A DNA stretch of 64,000 nucleotides from Modestobacter marinus (GCF_019799945.1 NZ_JABGCH010000011.1:1-64000); one strand, 5' to 3'; numbered from the stretch's first letter, positions 26,166-37,606 are shown. A program made the numbers and translations. Notes: generated from the letters alone by a model not told the origin.

Positions 26166-27683
26166 GTGGCTCAGTACGTCGCCGCGATCGACCAGGGCAC
26201 CACGAGCACCCGCTGCATGCTCTTCGACCACGACGGCGCCGTCGTGTCGGTGGGCCAGAAGGAACACGAGCAGATCTTCCCGCGCGCCGGCTGGGTCGAG
26301 CACGACCCGATGGAGATCTGGCGGAACACCCGTGAGGTGGTCGGCAACGCCATCGCCCGCAGCGACGCAGGCGTCTCGGACATCGTCGCCGTCGGCATCA
26401 CCAACCAGCGCGAGACCACGGTCGTGTGGGACAAGAACACCGGGCAGCCGGTCTACAACGCGATCGTCTGGCAGGACACCCGCACCGCGGCGATCGTCGA
26501 GGAGCTCGGTGCGCTCGGCGGCGGCGCCGACCGCTACAAGGACAGGGTCGGCCTGCCGTTGGCCACCTACTTCGCCGGCCCGAAGGTCCGCTGGATCCTG
26601 GACAACGTGGACGGCGCCCGGGACGCCGCCGAGCGCGGTGACCTGCTCATGGGCACCATCGACGCCTGGCTGATCTGGAACATGACCGGCGGGACGGACG
26701 GCGGCCTGCACCTCACCGACGTCTCCAACGCCTCCCGCACCATGCTGATGGACTACCGCACGCTGGCCTGGGACCCGGGGATCGCCGAGGAGATGGGCGT
26801 CCCGATGTCCATGCTGCCGGAGATCCGGTCCAACTCCGAGGTCTACGGCCAGGGCCGCGCCGCCGGCTTCCTCGCCGGGGTGCCGATCGCGGGCTCGCTG
26901 GGCGACCAGCAGGCGGCCACCTTCGGCCAGGTCTGCTTCACCAAGGGCATGGCCAAGAACACCTACGGCACCGGCAACTTCATGCTGCTCAACACCGGCG
27001 AGGAGGCCGTCCCGTCGAAGAACGGGCTGCTCACCACGCTGTGCTACCAGCTCGGCGACGCCAAGCCGGTCTACGCCCTCGAGGGCTCGATCGCGGTCAC
27101 CGGCTCGCTCGTGCAGTGGGTGCGGGACAACCTCGGCATGATCAAGAGCGCGCCGGAGATCGAGGACCTGGCCCGCTCGGTCGACGACAACGGCGGCTCG
27201 TACTTCGTGCCGGCGTTCTCCGGGCTCTTCGCGCCGCACTGGCGGTCCGACGCCCGCGGCACCGTCGTCGGGCTCACCCGCTTCGTCAACAAGGGACACC
27301 TGGCCCGCGCCGTGCTGGAGGCGACCGCGTACCAGACCCGCGAGGTGCTCGACGCGATGAACGCCGACTCGGGGGTCGACCTCACCGAGCTCCGGGTGGA
27401 CGGCGGCATGGTGGGCAACGAACTGCTCATGCAGTTCCAGGCCGACATCCTCGACGTGCCGGTGATCCGGCCGAAGATCGCCGAGACCACTGCCCTGGGC
27501 GCGGCGTACGCGGCGGGCCTCGCGGTCGGCTTCTGGAACGGCCTGGACGAGCTGACCGCCAAGTGGGCCGAGGACAAGCGCTGGGAGCCGCAGATGGCCG
27601 AGGACCAGCGGGAGCGCTACTACCGCAACTGGCAGAAGGCGGTCACCAAGTCGCTGGACTGGGTAGACGAGGACGTCAGCTGA
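26166..27683 (+). CDS. glpK: Glycerol kinase (second copy)
   Basis: A 505-residue FGGY kinase with [15 protein letters not shown] at the N-terminus, [25 protein letters not shown] and [19 protein letters not shown] at 26166 is preceded by AAGGAGG, the strongest ribosome-binding site in the region. It lies about 100 bases after glpF and so is likely co-transcribed with it. It resembles the standard actinobacterial GlpK more closely than the copy at 23666. Having both implies different expression levels, kinetics or a related polyol substrate for one. Confidence 0.95.
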   Translation: MAQYVAAIDQGTTSTRCMLFDHDGAVVSVGQKEHEQIFPRAGWVEHDPMEIWRNTREVVGNAIARSDAGVSDIVAVGITNQRETTVVWDKNTGQPVYNAIVWQDTRTAAIVEELGALGGGADRYKDRVGLPLATYFAGPKVRWILDNVDGARDAAERGDLLMGTIDAWLIWNMTGGTDGGLHLTDVSNASRTMLMDYRTLAWDPGIAEEMGVPMSMLPEIRSNSEVYGQGRAAGFLAGVPIAGSLGDQQAATFGQVCFTKGMAKNTYGTGNFMLLNTGEEAVPSKNGLLTTLCYQLGDAKPVYALEGSIAVTGSLVQWVRDNLGMIKSAPEIEDLARSVDDNGGSYFVPAFSGLFAPHWRSDARGTVVGLTRFVNKGHLARAVLEATAYQTREVLDAMNADSGVDLTELRVDGGMVGNELLMQFQADILDVPVIRPKIAETTALGAAYAAGLAVGFWNGLDELTAKWAEDKRWEPQMAEDQRERYYRNWQKAVTKSLDWVDEDVS

Positions 27684-27745
27684 GGACGCTCCTGGACGGC
27701 CCCGTCCCTCCGGGTGAGGGCTGGGGGGCACGCCGCGCAGCTAGC

Positions 27746-27774
27746 TTGCCAGCCTGACTAGTCAGCCGTACTGT
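27746..27774 (+). promoter_or_regulatory. Promoter with embedded palindrome before padR-HAAS
   Basis: A -35-like TTGCCA (27746-27751), 17 bases and a -10-like TACTGT (27769-27774) end seven bases before the GTG at 27782, suggesting a leaderless transcript. A perfect palindrome CTGACTAGTCAG (27754-27765) fills the spacer and is a plausible operator for the adjacent PadR protein. Confidence 0.5.
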
Positions 27775-27781
27775 CTACCGC

Positions 27782-28126
27782 GTGGTGGAGGAACGGTGGC
27801 CTGGCGAGTGGATGCGCGGCGTGCTGTCGTTGTGCGTCCTGCGCGTGGTGGCCGACGGCCCGACCTACGGCTACGCGATCGCCGGCCGGCTCGCCGACGC
27901 GGGGCTGGGCGCGGTCAAGGGCGGCACGCTGTACCCGATCCTCGCCCGGCTCGAGGCGGACGGGCTGGTGACGTCGTCCTGGGAGGCCGGTGAGGCCGGT
28001 CCGGGCCGCAAGTTCTTCACCCTCACCGGCGCCGGGGCGACCGCTCTCGGCGAGCGCACGGAGCAGTGGCACGCCTTCACGCAGCGGGCGGCCGCCCTGC
28101 TGTCGTCCCCGCACGTCCCCGCCTGA
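27782..28126 (+). CDS. PadR-family transcriptional regulator
   Basis: A 114-residue winged-helix regulator with the PadR signature: LSLCVLRVVADGPTYGYAI, GTLYPILARLEADGLV and GRKFFTLTGAG. It lacks the long C-terminal dimerisation helix, as usual for the short PadR-s2 class. The downstream gene encodes a HAAS/DUF1700-type membrane protein with GAGGAGG between them. PadR-HAAS pairs commonly form autoregulated membrane-stress or antibiotic-response modules. Confidence 0.9.
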   Translation: MVEERWPGEWMRGVLSLCVLRVVADGPTYGYAIAGRLADAGLGAVKGGTLYPILARLEADGLVTSSWEAGEAGPGRKFFTLTGAGATALGERTEQWHAFTQRAAALLSSPHVPA

Positions 28127-28136
28127 GGAGGCTCCT

Positions 28137-28709
28137 GTGGAGTACCGGCTGACCACCACCGACCAGGCCTGGTGCGACGACCTGCTGCTCGCGCTGCGGG
28201 TGCGCGACGTCCCGGGTGCCCGGATCGGCGAGGTCCTCGCCGAGGTGCAGAGCCACCTCGCCGAGACCGGCGAGGAGCCCCGCGACGCGTTCGGGGCGCC
28301 CAGGGAGTACGCCGACCAGGTCGCCGCCGCGCTCGGGGTCTCGGCGCCCGACGGGGTCTGGCGGCAGCTGGTCCGCGGGCTGTCCTGGCGCGACCTCGCC
28401 GGTGCCGCCGTCATCGGGGTGGCCACGTACCTGCTCGCCGACGGCCTGTGGTCGCTGGGCGCAGGGGAGTCCGCGGTGTTCGGCCTGCCGTCCTGGCTGG
28501 TCGCGCTGGCCGCCCTCCTGGTGCTCGGCGTCGCCACCGCCCGCATCGTGACCGCCGCCCGCAGCGGCCGGGACGACGACGCGGTCATCGACCCGCGCAC
28601 CGGAGCGGACATGGTGGGGTTCCCGCGGTCGGCGGTCGCCCTCCTGGTCGGGGTCCCGCTGCTGTCCCTGGCCGCGATGCTGGTCGGCGGGTACCTCGTC
28701 GGCTGGTGA
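28137..28709 (+). CDS. HAAS-domain membrane protein
   Basis: A 190-residue protein. An N-terminal helical HAAS/DUF1700-like domain of about 80 residues (LRVRDVPGARIGEVLAEVQSH, EYADQVAAALG) precedes three hydrophobic segments at about 92-110, 120-138 and 168-189. GTG at 28137 has GAGGAGG six bases upstream. In such pairs the HAAS protein is the PadR-controlled partner and may act as a membrane signalling adaptor. Exact function unknown. Confidence 0.75.
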   Translation: MEYRLTTTDQAWCDDLLLALRVRDVPGARIGEVLAEVQSHLAETGEEPRDAFGAPREYADQVAAALGVSAPDGVWRQLVRGLSWRDLAGAAVIGVATYLLADGLWSLGAGESAVFGLPSWLVALAALLVLGVATARIVTAARSGRDDDAVIDPRTGADMVGFPRSAVALLVGVPLLSLAAMLVGGYLVGW

Positions 28710-28924
28710 CCATGCGGTCGGCCGCTGAGCGTGCGGCAGAGTGGCACAGACGTGACGCCGTCCCGCTCAACACCGGGCCGTCCGCACCCGAGACGAGCGC
28801 TGTGCCGGAGAGAGTCGTCGCGCTCGCGGAGCGGGTGGAGCAGCAGTCCTCGTCGCGGCTGTGCGACCTGGACGGCATCGCCCGGATGACCCGGATGCTC
28901 GCCCTCGACGCACTGGACCCGCCA

Positions 28925-28952
28925 CAGGGCGGAAGTGGCCACTTCCGCCCTG
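28925..28952. terminator. 28-base perfect palindrome after pgm
   Basis: Bases 28925-28938 are exactly complementary to 28939-28952 (centre GAAGTGGCCACTTC). As RNA it folds into a 12-pair stem with a GGCC loop. It ends five bases beyond the pgm stop and about 215 bases after the HAAS gene, so it can terminate both converging transcripts. The remaining bases of 28710-28957 hold no convincing gene. Confidence 0.7.
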
Positions 28953-28957
28953 GGGCG

Positions 28958-30592
<1,635 letters not shown>

Positions 30593-30694
30593 GACCCGAT
30601 CCTGGCCCGTCCAGGGCCCGGACGGCGACTCGATGTCCCCCGCTGGTGGTCGTCCCACCGGAGTCGCGTCCCCGGTCCGGTCGGTGGGCGGCCG

Positions 30695-30707
30695 TAACCT
30701 GGCCGGG
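30695..30707 (+). promoter_or_regulatory. Putative leaderless promoter -10 of the SWIM-SNF2 gene
   Basis: TAACCT at 30695-30700 is followed after six bases by the GTG start at 30707. No ribosome-binding site is present, consistent with a leaderless message. Confidence 0.4.
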
Positions 30708-33700
30708 TGCTCGGCGCCTGGCAGGAGATGGTCACCGACGCGGCCCTGCAGGACGCCGTCGGCCCGGAGGTCCTCGACCGCGCCCGGGCCTACGTGGCGC
30801 GCAGCGTGCTCGACGTCCGGCTGGCCGACGACGCCCGCCGACTGACCGGGCTGGTGCAGGGTGGCGCGCCGACGCCGTACCGGACGACCGTCGTCCGCAC
30901 CGACGGCGGCCGGGTCGGCTGGGCCGGCGCCTGCACCTGCCCGGTGGGCGACGACTGCAAGCACGCCGTGGCGGTCCTGCTGTCCCTGCGGCCGGCCCTC
31001 CAGGACGCCCGGTCGGCCGCGGGGCGCACCGCCCCGCGCACGTGGGAGCAGGAGCTCGAGGAGCTCGTGGGCGCCGCCGCTCCGGCGGCCTCTGCGGCGG
31101 TGCCGATCGGGCTGCAGTTCGAGCTGGTCGACCCCGGGCCCGGGCGCGGCCGCGCCTCGGTCGGCGCGCCGGGCAGCCGGCAGCGCCTCGTCCGGCTGCA
31201 GCCGGTGATGCCCGGCAAGCGGGGCCACTGGGTGCGCACCGGCGTCTCCTGGCGGCAGCTGCAGTACGACAGCGTCCGGGCCGGCTGGGACCCGGCGCAC
31301 CTGGCGGCGCTGCGCGCCCTCCACGCCACCCACCAGGCGGCGCGCAACCAGTACTACTCCTACGCCCCGACCGACGTGTACCTGCACGAGTTCGGTCCCG
31401 GGCTGTGGCGGCTGCTGGCCGAGGCGGTCGCCGACGGCGTCCCGCTGCTGACGGCCGACCGGCCGCACCGGCCGGTGCGGCTGCTCGCCGACACCGCGGA
31501 CGTGGCCGTCGACCTGCGCCGGGACGGCGACCACACCGAGCTGTCCGCCGTGCTGCGGGTTGACGGCAGCGCGATCGACCCCAGGCGGCTGTCGTTCCTC
31601 GGCGTCCCCCCGCACGGGGTCACCGTGGACGGGCCCCGCCGGGACGAGGCGGCCGACGGCGCGCCCGGCCTGCTGCTCGCCCGGCTGGACCGGCCGACGC
31701 CGCCCGCGCTGGCCGGCCTGGTGATGCGGGGCGGCACGATCGGCATCCCGGCCGGTGACGTCGACCGGTTCCTCCGCGACTGGTACCCGGGGCTGCGGCA
31801 GACGCTGCCGGTCATCTCGGCCGACGGCTCCGTGGAGCTGCCCGACGTCCCGCCGCCGCGGCTCGCCGTCGAGGTCCGCTACCCCGGCGACGCGACGGTC
31901 TGCGTGACCTGGTCGGTCCGCTACGGCCCGGACCGGTCCTTCCCCCCGGCGGGTGCGGACGAGGTCGTCCCGGCTGGCTCCGGCCGGGACCCGGCGGCCG
32001 AGGAGAGGCTGGTGCAGGCGCTGCCCGGCCCGGTCGGCGGGCTGCCGGAGCTGTGGACGCCGGAGCGTCGGCTGGCGGCGGTCGCCGAGCTGACCGGGAT
32101 GGAGGCGCTGGAGTTCACCACCGACGTGCTCCCCGCGCTGCGCGCCGACCCGGACGTCGAGGTCACCGTCGTGGGGACCCCGACCGCCTACCGGCAGACC
32201 CACTCCGCGCCGCAGATCAGCTTCACCGCCCGGGACAGCCGGGAGTCCGACTGGTTCGACCTCGGCGTCACCGTGACCATGGACGGCCAGCACGTGCCGT
32301 TCGCCACCCTGTTCCAGGCGCTGGCCGCCGGCCGCACCCGGCTGGTGCTGTTGTCCGGCACCTGGTTCTCCCTGCAGCGCCCGGAGTTCGAGCAGCTCCG
32401 GCTGCTGATCGAGGAGGCCCGGGCGCTCCAGGACGTGCCCGGCGACGGGGTGAAGGTCAGCCGGTACCAGGTGGCGCTCTGGGAGCAGCTGATGGGCCTG
32501 GGGGTGGTGGAGGAGCAGAGCGAGCGCTGGACCCGCGAGGTGCGGGGGCTGATGGACGCCGAGCACGCCGCACCCCCGCCGGTGCCGGCGGGGCTGGCCG
32601 CGCAGCTGCGGCCCTACCAGCACGAGGGATACGGCTGGCTGTCGTTCCTCTGGGACCACCGGCTGGGCGGGGTGCTCGCCGACGACATGGGGCTGGGCAA
32701 GACGCTGCAGACCCTCGCCCTGCTGGCCCGGGCGCACGAGGCCGGGGAACTGGACGCCGCGCCGGTGCTGGTGGTGGCCCCGACCAGCGTGGTGTCCACC
32801 TGGGCCCGGGAGGCGGCCCGCTTCACGCCGGGGCTGCGGGTGGTGACCGTGGAGGAGACCGAGCGGAAGCGGGGCACCCCGCTGGCGCGGCGGGTGGCCG
32901 GCGCGCACGTCGTCCTCACCTCGTACGCGCTGTTCCGGATCGACGCCGACGCGTGGACCGACCTGCCGTGGCGCGGGCTGGTGCTCGACGAGGCCCAGTT
33001 CGTGAAGAACCACCGGGCGCGCACCTACCAGTGCGCGCGGCGGCTCGAGGCGCCGGTCAAGCTGGCCCTGACCGGCACGCCGCTGGAGAACAGCGTGATG
33101 GACCTGTGGGCGCTGATGTCGATCGTGGCGCCCGGGCTCTTCCCCGATCCGCAACGGTTCACCGAGCAGTACCGGACGCCCATCGAGCGGGACGGCGACG
33201 CCGAACGGCTGGCCGTGCTGCGCCGGCGGATCCGCCCCCTGGTGCGCCGCCGGACCAAGGAGATGGTCGCCGCCGACCTGCCGCCCAAGCAGGAGCAGGT
33301 GCTCGAGGTGGTGCTCAACCCGCGGCACGAGAAGCTGTACCTGACCCACCTGCAGCGGGAGCGGAGCAAGGTGCTCGGGCTGGTCGAGGACATGCAGAAG
33401 AACCGGATGACGATCTTCCGGTCGCTGACCCTGCTGCGGCAGCTGAGCCTGGACCCCGCCCTGGTCGACCCGGCCTACTCCGACGTGCGGTCCAGCAAGG
33501 CGGACGCGTTCCTCGACCACCTGCGCGAGGTGGTCGCCGAGGGGCACCGGGTGCTGGTGTTCAGCCAGTTCACCCGGTTCCTGCGCGGCATCCGCGACCG
33601 GCTGACCGCCGAGGGCGTGGACTGGGTCTACCTGGACGGGCAGACGCGCGACCGGGACGCCCGGCTCGAGGAGTGGCGCACGGGCACCGCGCCGGTGTTC

Positions 33701-33994
33701 CTGATCAGCCTCAAGGCCGGCGGCTTCGGGCTGACGCTGACCGAGGCCGACTACGTCTTCGTGCTCGACCCCTGGTGGAACCCCGCGAGCGAGGCCCAGG
33801 CGGTCGACCGGGCGCACCGGATCGGCCAGGACAAGACCGTCATCGTCTACCGGCTGGTGGCGGTGGGCACCATCGAGGAGAAGGTGATGGAGCTCAAGGC
33901 CCGCAAGCAGGCCCTGTTCTCCCGCGTCGTCGACGACGGCGCGCTCGCCTCTGGTGCGCTGTCCGCCGACGACGTCCGGGGCCTGTTCGGCTAG
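30707..33994 (+). CDS. SWIM zinc-finger SNF2-family helicase
   Basis: A 1095-residue ATPase. The N-terminal SWIM finger ([14 protein letters not shown], about 74-87) supplies a CxC...CxH zinc site. A long family-specific middle follows (about 100-620). The SNF2 motor has DDMGLGKT at about 659, the DEAQ box in [11 protein letters not shown] near 760, LTGTPLENS, and a C-terminal helicase domain with VFSQFTRFL and [17 protein letters not shown]. Such proteins translocate on double-stranded DNA and remodel bound proteins; bacterial SWIM-SNF2 members are common in actinobacteria, role unclear. It is divergent from pgm with a leaderless-type promoter. GTG at 30707 is the first in-frame start with matching sequence. 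Confidence 0.93.
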   Translation: MLGAWQEMVTDAALQDAVGPEVLDRARAYVARSVLDVRLADDARRLTGLVQGGAPTPYRTTVVRTDGGRVGWAGACTCPVGDDCKHAVAVLLSLRPALQDARSAAGRTAPRTWEQELEELVGAAAPAASAAVPIGLQFELVDPGPGRGRASVGAPGSRQRLVRLQPVMPGKRGHWVRTGVSWRQLQYDSVRAGWDPAHLAALRALHATHQAARNQYYSYAPTDVYLHEFGPGLWRLLAEAVADGVPLLTADRPHRPVRLLADTADVAVDLRRDGDHTELSAVLRVDGSAIDPRRLSFLGVPPHGVTVDGPRRDEAADGAPGLLLARLDRPTPPALAGLVMRGGTIGIPAGDVDRFLRDWYPGLRQTLPVISADGSVELPDVPPPRLAVEVRYPGDATVCVTWSVRYGPDRSFPPAGADEVVPAGSGRDPAAEERLVQALPGPVGGLPELWTPERRLAAVAELTGMEALEFTTDVLPALRADPDVEVTVVGTPTAYRQTHSAPQISFTARDSRESDWFDLGVTVTMDGQHVPFATLFQALAAGRTRLVLLSGTWFSLQRPEFEQLRLLIEEARALQDVPGDGVKVSRYQVALWEQLMGLGVVEEQSERWTREVRGLMDAEHAAPPPVPAGLAAQLRPYQHEGYGWLSFLWDHRLGGVLADDMGLGKTLQTLALLARAHEAGELDAAPVLVVAPTSVVSTWAREAARFTPGLRVVTVEETERKRGTPLARRVAGAHVVLTSYALFRIDADAWTDLPWRGLVLDEAQFVKNHRARTYQCARRLEAPVKLALTGTPLENSVMDLWALMSIVAPGLFPDPQRFTEQYRTPIERDGDAERLAVLRRRIRPLVRRRTKEMVAADLPPKQEQVLEVVLNPRHEKLYLTHLQRERSKVLGLVEDMQKNRMTIFRSLTLLRQLSLDPALVDPAYSDVRSSKADAFLDHLREVVAEGHRVLVFSQFTRFLRGIRDRLTAEGVDWVYLDGQTRDRDARLEEWRTGTAPVFLISLKAGGFGLTLTEADYVFVLDPWWNPASEAQAVDRAHRIGQDKTVIVYRLVAVGTIEEKVMELKARKQALFSRVVDDGALASGALSADDVRGLFG

Positions 33995-34013
33995 GGCCCT
34001 GCCGGCGGAGCGC

Positions 34014-34433
34014 TCATCCCCGTCGCGGCTGCCCGCGGTAGGTGCCGACGCTCCACAGGTTGCCCTCCGGGTCGCGGACGGCGAACTCCCGGCCGTGACC
34101 GGCGTCGTGGAGCTCCTGCAGCACCTCGGCCCCGGCGGCCTGCGCCCGGGCGTACGCGGCGTCGACGTCGTCGGTGACCAGGTAGGTGGCCGCACTCCCG
34201 GGCTGCACCGGCCAGGCGCCGTCGTCCCAGACCGAGCCGAGCATGACGCCGCCGCCGAGTGGCCAGGACAGCTCGGCGTGGGCGACGACGTCGCCACTGC
34301 CGTCGGGCTGGTCGCCGTACACGGCGGTCTCCTCGAAGCCGAACGCGTCGACGAGGAAGCGGATGAGGGCGCGGGCGTCCCGGGCGCGGAAGGCGGGCCA
34401 GACGGTGGGCAGCGGAGCGTCGGGGGTCGTCAT
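34014..34433 (-). CDS. VOC/glyoxalase-family protein
   Basis: A 139-residue vicinal-oxygen-chelate fold protein. Paired beta-alpha-beta modules are recognisable: [25 protein letters not shown], the centre [12 protein letters not shown], and the C-terminal [18 protein letters not shown] with [19 protein letters not shown]. The family includes bleomycin-resistance proteins, dioxygenases and isomerases; the substrate is unknown. ATG at 34433 overlaps the AraC gene stop (ATGA), so both are made from one transcript. Confidence 0.85.
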   Translation of the reverse strand: MTTPDAPLPTVWPAFRARDARALIRFLVDAFGFEETAVYGDQPDGSGDVVAHAELSWPLGGGVMLGSVWDDGAWPVQPGSAATYLVTDDVDAAYARAQAAGAEVLQELHDAGHGREFAVRDPEGNLWSVGTYRGQPRRG

Positions 34434-35284
34434 GCCGGTGATCGTGCCGCGACCGGCCCGGCGCTGTCTTGGACGAATCGGACCTCGGCGGCCAGCCAGC
34501 GGCTGGGGGACAGGCCGCTGAACGCCCGCCACTCCCGGGTCAGGTGCGCCTGGTCGGCGAAGCCGGCGGCGACGGCCAGCCCGGCGAGGTTCGGGCAGCG
34601 GTCGGCGCCGACCCGGGCGGCCAGCGCGCGGCGGGCCCGGTCGAAACGGACGACGCGGGCGGCCTCCTTGGGCGACAGGCCGGTCTCCGTGCGGAACCGC
34701 GCGCCCAGGTGCCGCTCCGACCAGCCGACCCGGGCGGCGATCTCGGCGACCCGCAGCCGGCCGCCCGAGGCGGTGGTCAGCCGCCACGCCTCGGCCACCT
34801 CGGGCGGTGGCGCACCGGCGTCCCGCACGCCGCGCAGCAGCACCCGGTCCAGCGCCGCGAACCGCTCCGGCCACGTGCGCGCCGCGCGGAACCGGTCGGT
34901 CAGCTCCGCGCCGGCCCGGCCGAGCACGTCGGCGGGCGGGCAGTCGAGCGCGGCGAGCTCACCGGCCGGCAGCCCGAGCAGCCGGCGGGCGCCGAGCGGG
35001 GTGAGTGCCAGCTGGACGCCGGCCTGCCGCCCCGGGTGGCTGATCAGCGCGGGCGTGGTGTGCAGGCCGCCGAGCAGCGCGTCGAAGTCCCCCGGGGACT
35101 GGCGCGGATCGGGGTGGGCGGCCATCCGCAGCGGCTCGTCGAGGGTGACGACGAGCGTCAGGTGCGGCGAGGGGAGCCCGCGGTGCACGCCCGCCGGCAG
35201 CCCCTCCTGGTGGTAGCCGACCGCGGCGGCGACCAGCCCGCGCAGCGCGGGGTGCGGCCGGTGTGGGAACCACTCCTCACGCAT
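34430..35284 (-). CDS. AraC-family transcriptional regulator
   Basis: A 284-residue regulator. The N-terminal part (HPALRGLVAAAVGYHQEG...HLTLVVTLDEP) resembles the DUF6597-type sensing domain. The C-terminal AraC domain has two helix-turn-helix units: RLRVAEIAARVGWSERHLGARF and PNLAGLAVAAGFADQAHLTREW. It precedes a VOC-family gene with a four-base overlap, and such pairs usually form a small self-contained regulatory unit. ATG at 35284. Confidence 0.9.
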   Translation of the reverse strand: MREEWFPHRPHPALRGLVAAAVGYHQEGLPAGVHRGLPSPHLTLVVTLDEPLRMAAHPDPRQSPGDFDALLGGLHTTPALISHPGRQAGVQLALTPLGARRLLGLPAGELAALDCPPADVLGRAGAELTDRFRAARTWPERFAALDRVLLRGVRDAGAPPPEVAEAWRLTTASGGRLRVAEIAARVGWSERHLGARFRTETGLSPKEAARVVRFDRARRALAARVGADRCPNLAGLAVAAGFADQAHLTREWRAFSGLSPSRWLAAEVRFVQDSAGPVAARSPA

Positions 35285-35348
35285 CCGACCAGCATGGACA
35301 CCCGGTCGCCGGGTGGCCAGGTGGTCAGGCGGTCACGCGGTCAGGCGG

Positions 35349-35729
35349 TCAGGCGGTGGCGATCGCCGCCACGAGCCCGAGGACCAGGAAGCCGATGCCG
35401 ACCCAGCCGAGCACGATGCCGGCGGTCGCCATGCCCCCGCCGGCGTCGCCGCGCTCCCGGATCTGCCGCTTGGCGATGTAGCCGAAGACCAGGGCCAGCA
35501 CGCTGCCGATCCAGTAGACCCAGACGATGCCCAGCACCATCGACGCGATGGCCAGCCCGTTGGTGCGCTGCGGCGGCGGGTACGGGTACCCGTACGGCTG
35601 GCCGTACGGCCCCGGGTACGGGGCACCCTGCGGCGGCGGACCTGCCGGCTGACCCCCGTAGGGCGCCGGGTTCCACCCGCCGCTGCCCTGCGCTTCTCCG
35701 TAGTACTGCTGGCCGTCCCCGGAGGTCAT
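35349..35729 (-). CDS. DUF4190-type membrane protein
   Basis: A 126-residue protein. Residues 1-55 are Pro/Tyr/Gly-rich (PYPGPYGQPYGYPYPPP). Two membrane helices follow (GLAIASMVLGIVWVYWIGSV and TAGIVLGWVGIGFLVLGLVA), separated by AKRQIRERGDAGGG, the DUF4190 pattern. The repetitive cytoplasmic tail suggests a scaffold or sorting role; no enzymatic motif. ATG at 35729 starts the Pro/Tyr tail. Confidence 0.8.
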   Translation of the reverse strand: MTSGDGQQYYGEAQGSGGWNPAPYGGQPAGPPPQGAPYPGPYGQPYGYPYPPPQRTNGLAIASMVLGIVWVYWIGSVLALVFGYIAKRQIRERGDAGGGMATAGIVLGWVGIGFLVLGLVAAIATA

Positions 35730-35840
35730 CTGCTCGTCCCCGTCGTCCCCGGCAGGCCGACCGTCCGACCCACCTCGCTGCGGCGAGCGTACGAGCCGCG
35801 GCGGCGCGGTGATCAGCGGACTCACCCCCGTGGGGTGAGG

Positions 35841-37577
35841 TCAGCGGTCGACGCGGGCGGCGGTGCGGCGGACGGCGAGCCCCTGACGCAGCAGCCCGGC
35901 CGCGAGCGCCGCGCCGACCCCCTCGCCGGCGCGCAGCCGCAGGTCCAGCAGCGGCTCGCAGCCCAGGGCCTGCAGGACCACCTCGTGTCCCCGCTCCCGG
36001 CTGCGCTGCCCGGCGACCAGCGCGGACTGCACGGCCGGCTCCAGCAGGACGGCGACCAGCGCCGCGACCGAGGTGGCGAACCCGTCGACCACCACCACGG
36101 CCCCGGCCTCGGCGGCCCCCAGCGTCACCCCGGCGAGCACCGCGAGCTCCGGGCCGCCGAGTTCGGCCAGCGCGGCCATCGGGGCCAGGCCGGTGCCCGC
36201 GCGGGCCAGCGCGGCGCCGACCGCGGTGAGCTTGCGGTCGAGCATCGCCGAGTCCGCCCCCGACCCGAGACCGACGACCTCCCGTGGTTCCACGTGCAAC
36301 AGCGCGCAGGCCAGCGCGGCCGCGACGGTGGTGTTGGCGGCGCCGACCTCGCCGAGCGCGACCAGCCCACCGCGGCCGTGCTCCTGCCCCAGCTCCCGAC
36401 CGGCGGCGACCAGCCGCTCGGTGTCCGCCGGGGTCATCGCGGCGGCGGCCACCAGATCGCCCCGCGGACCCGCCGGGCGGACGGCGACCGCGCCGGGCAC
36501 CGCCGGTCCGGTGACCCCGGCGTCCACCACGACGACGCGCGACAGCCCGGCCTCCCGGGCCGCGGTGGCCCCGACCGCGGTCCCGGCGACGGCGGCCTCC
36601 ACGACGTCGCGGGTGGTGCTGGCCGGATAGGCCGACACCCCGTGTGCCGCGAGCGGGTGGTCGGCGGCGGCGAGCACCAGGACGCCGCCGGGCAGGTCCG
36701 CGTGCCCCAGCGCGACCACCCGGTCGACGGCCCGGTCGAGCACGCCCAGCGAGCCGGGCGGGGTGAGCAGCCGGTCGCCGGCGTCCCGGGCGGCGACCAC
36801 CGCGGGCTGGTCGGGGGCGCGCAGCCGGGACGGCGGAGGTGCCGGCTCCTCGCCGTTCTCGGCCGGCCACCGGTCGGTGAGGACGACGTCGGCCAACGGC
36901 TGCCGGCGCGACCAGCCCGCCCGCTCCAGCCCGGGGTCGGGCGGCCGCTCGTCGGGCCAGCCCAGGCAGAGCCAGCCCAGGGTGACCACGCCGTCCGGCA
37001 GGGCCAGCAGGCCGGCCAGGTCCTCGGGCCGGAACAGCGTCACCCAGCCCAGGCCCAGGCCCTCGGCGCGGGCGGCGAGCCAGAGGTTCTGCACCGCCGC
37101 GGCGCAGCTCCACAGGTCGGCGTCGGGGAACGTGGCCCGGCCGAGCACCCCGGCCGCCGGCGTCCGCCGGTCGCAGCACACGACGACACCCAGCGGCGCG
37201 TCCCGCACGCCCTCCAGCTGCAGGTCGAGCAGCCGGCGGCCGGCGTCCGGGTCCAGCTGCGCCGCCTGGCGCAGCCGCTCGCGGTCGGTGAGCACGGCGG
37301 CCCGGTCGCGGAGGCCGGCGTCCCGGACGACGACGAAGCGCCACGGCTGGCTGTGGCCCACCGACGGCGCCTGGTGCGCGGCGGTGAGGACCCGGGTGAG
37401 GACGTCCTCGGGCACCGCGTCGGGGCGGAAGCGGCGGATGTCCCGGCGGGCGCCGATGGTGCGGTAGAGCCCGGCGCGGTCGGGTCCGGGCAGCGCCCAG
37501 CCGGCGGGGTCCGCGGCGCGCTCGGTGGCGGAGGTCCGGTCCCCGATGACGGGGACGGGCCGGGGCCACGTCGTCAC
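35841..37577 (-). CDS. BluB-CobT fusion (DMB synthase / nicotinate-nucleotide-DMB phosphoribosyltransferase)
   Basis: A 578-residue two-domain enzyme for the lower ligand of cobalamin. Residues 1-235 match BluB (nitroreductase fold), which makes 5,6-dimethylbenzimidazole from reduced FMN: YRTIGARRDIRRFRPDAVP and APSVGHSQPWRF. After a linker, residues 250-578 match CobT, which joins DMB to the ribose phosphate of nicotinate mononucleotide: LLTPPGSLGVLDRAV, DHPLAAHGVSAYPASTT, VGAANTTVAAAL, and RAGEGVGAALA with the catalytic glutamate. The fusion would channel DMB directly. Start GTG at 37577 lies in a 17-base tandem duplication after the esterase stop. No other cob genes are adjacent. Confidence 0.9.
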   Translation of the reverse strand: MTTWPRPVPVIGDRTSATERAADPAGWALPGPDRAGLYRTIGARRDIRRFRPDAVPEDVLTRVLTAAHQAPSVGHSQPWRFVVVRDAGLRDRAAVLTDRERLRQAAQLDPDAGRRLLDLQLEGVRDAPLGVVVCCDRRTPAAGVLGRATFPDADLWSCAAAVQNLWLAARAEGLGLGWVTLFRPEDLAGLLALPDGVVTLGWLCLGWPDERPPDPGLERAGWSRRQPLADVVLTDRWPAENGEEPAPPPSRLRAPDQPAVVAARDAGDRLLTPPGSLGVLDRAVDRVVALGHADLPGGVLVLAAADHPLAAHGVSAYPASTTRDVVEAAVAGTAVGATAAREAGLSRVVVVDAGVTGPAVPGAVAVRPAGPRGDLVAAAAMTPADTERLVAAGRELGQEHGRGGLVALGEVGAANTTVAAALACALLHVEPREVVGLGSGADSAMLDRKLTAVGAALARAGTGLAPMAALAELGGPELAVLAGVTLGAAEAGAVVVVDGFATSVAALVAVLLEPAVQSALVAGQRSRERGHEVVLQALGCEPLLDLRLRAGEGVGAALAAGLLRQGLAVRRTAARVDR

Positions 37578-37606
37578 TGCTCGACCTGCGTCACTGCTCG
37601 ACCTGC
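37573..37606. repeat. 17-base tandem duplication at a stop-start junction
   Basis: GTCACTGCTCGACCTGC occurs twice in direct contact (37573-37589 and 37590-37606). On the coding strand each copy contains CAGTGACG, a stop codon overlapping a GTG start. The duplication splits what was probably a GTGA overlap between the esterase and BluB-CobT genes. Confidence 0.85.

Noticed and set aside
28712-28957. Possible small gene after the HAAS gene (MRSAAERAAEWHRRD...)
   Set aside because: It has no ribosome-binding site or recognised motif and runs through the palindromic terminator into the antisense of pgm.
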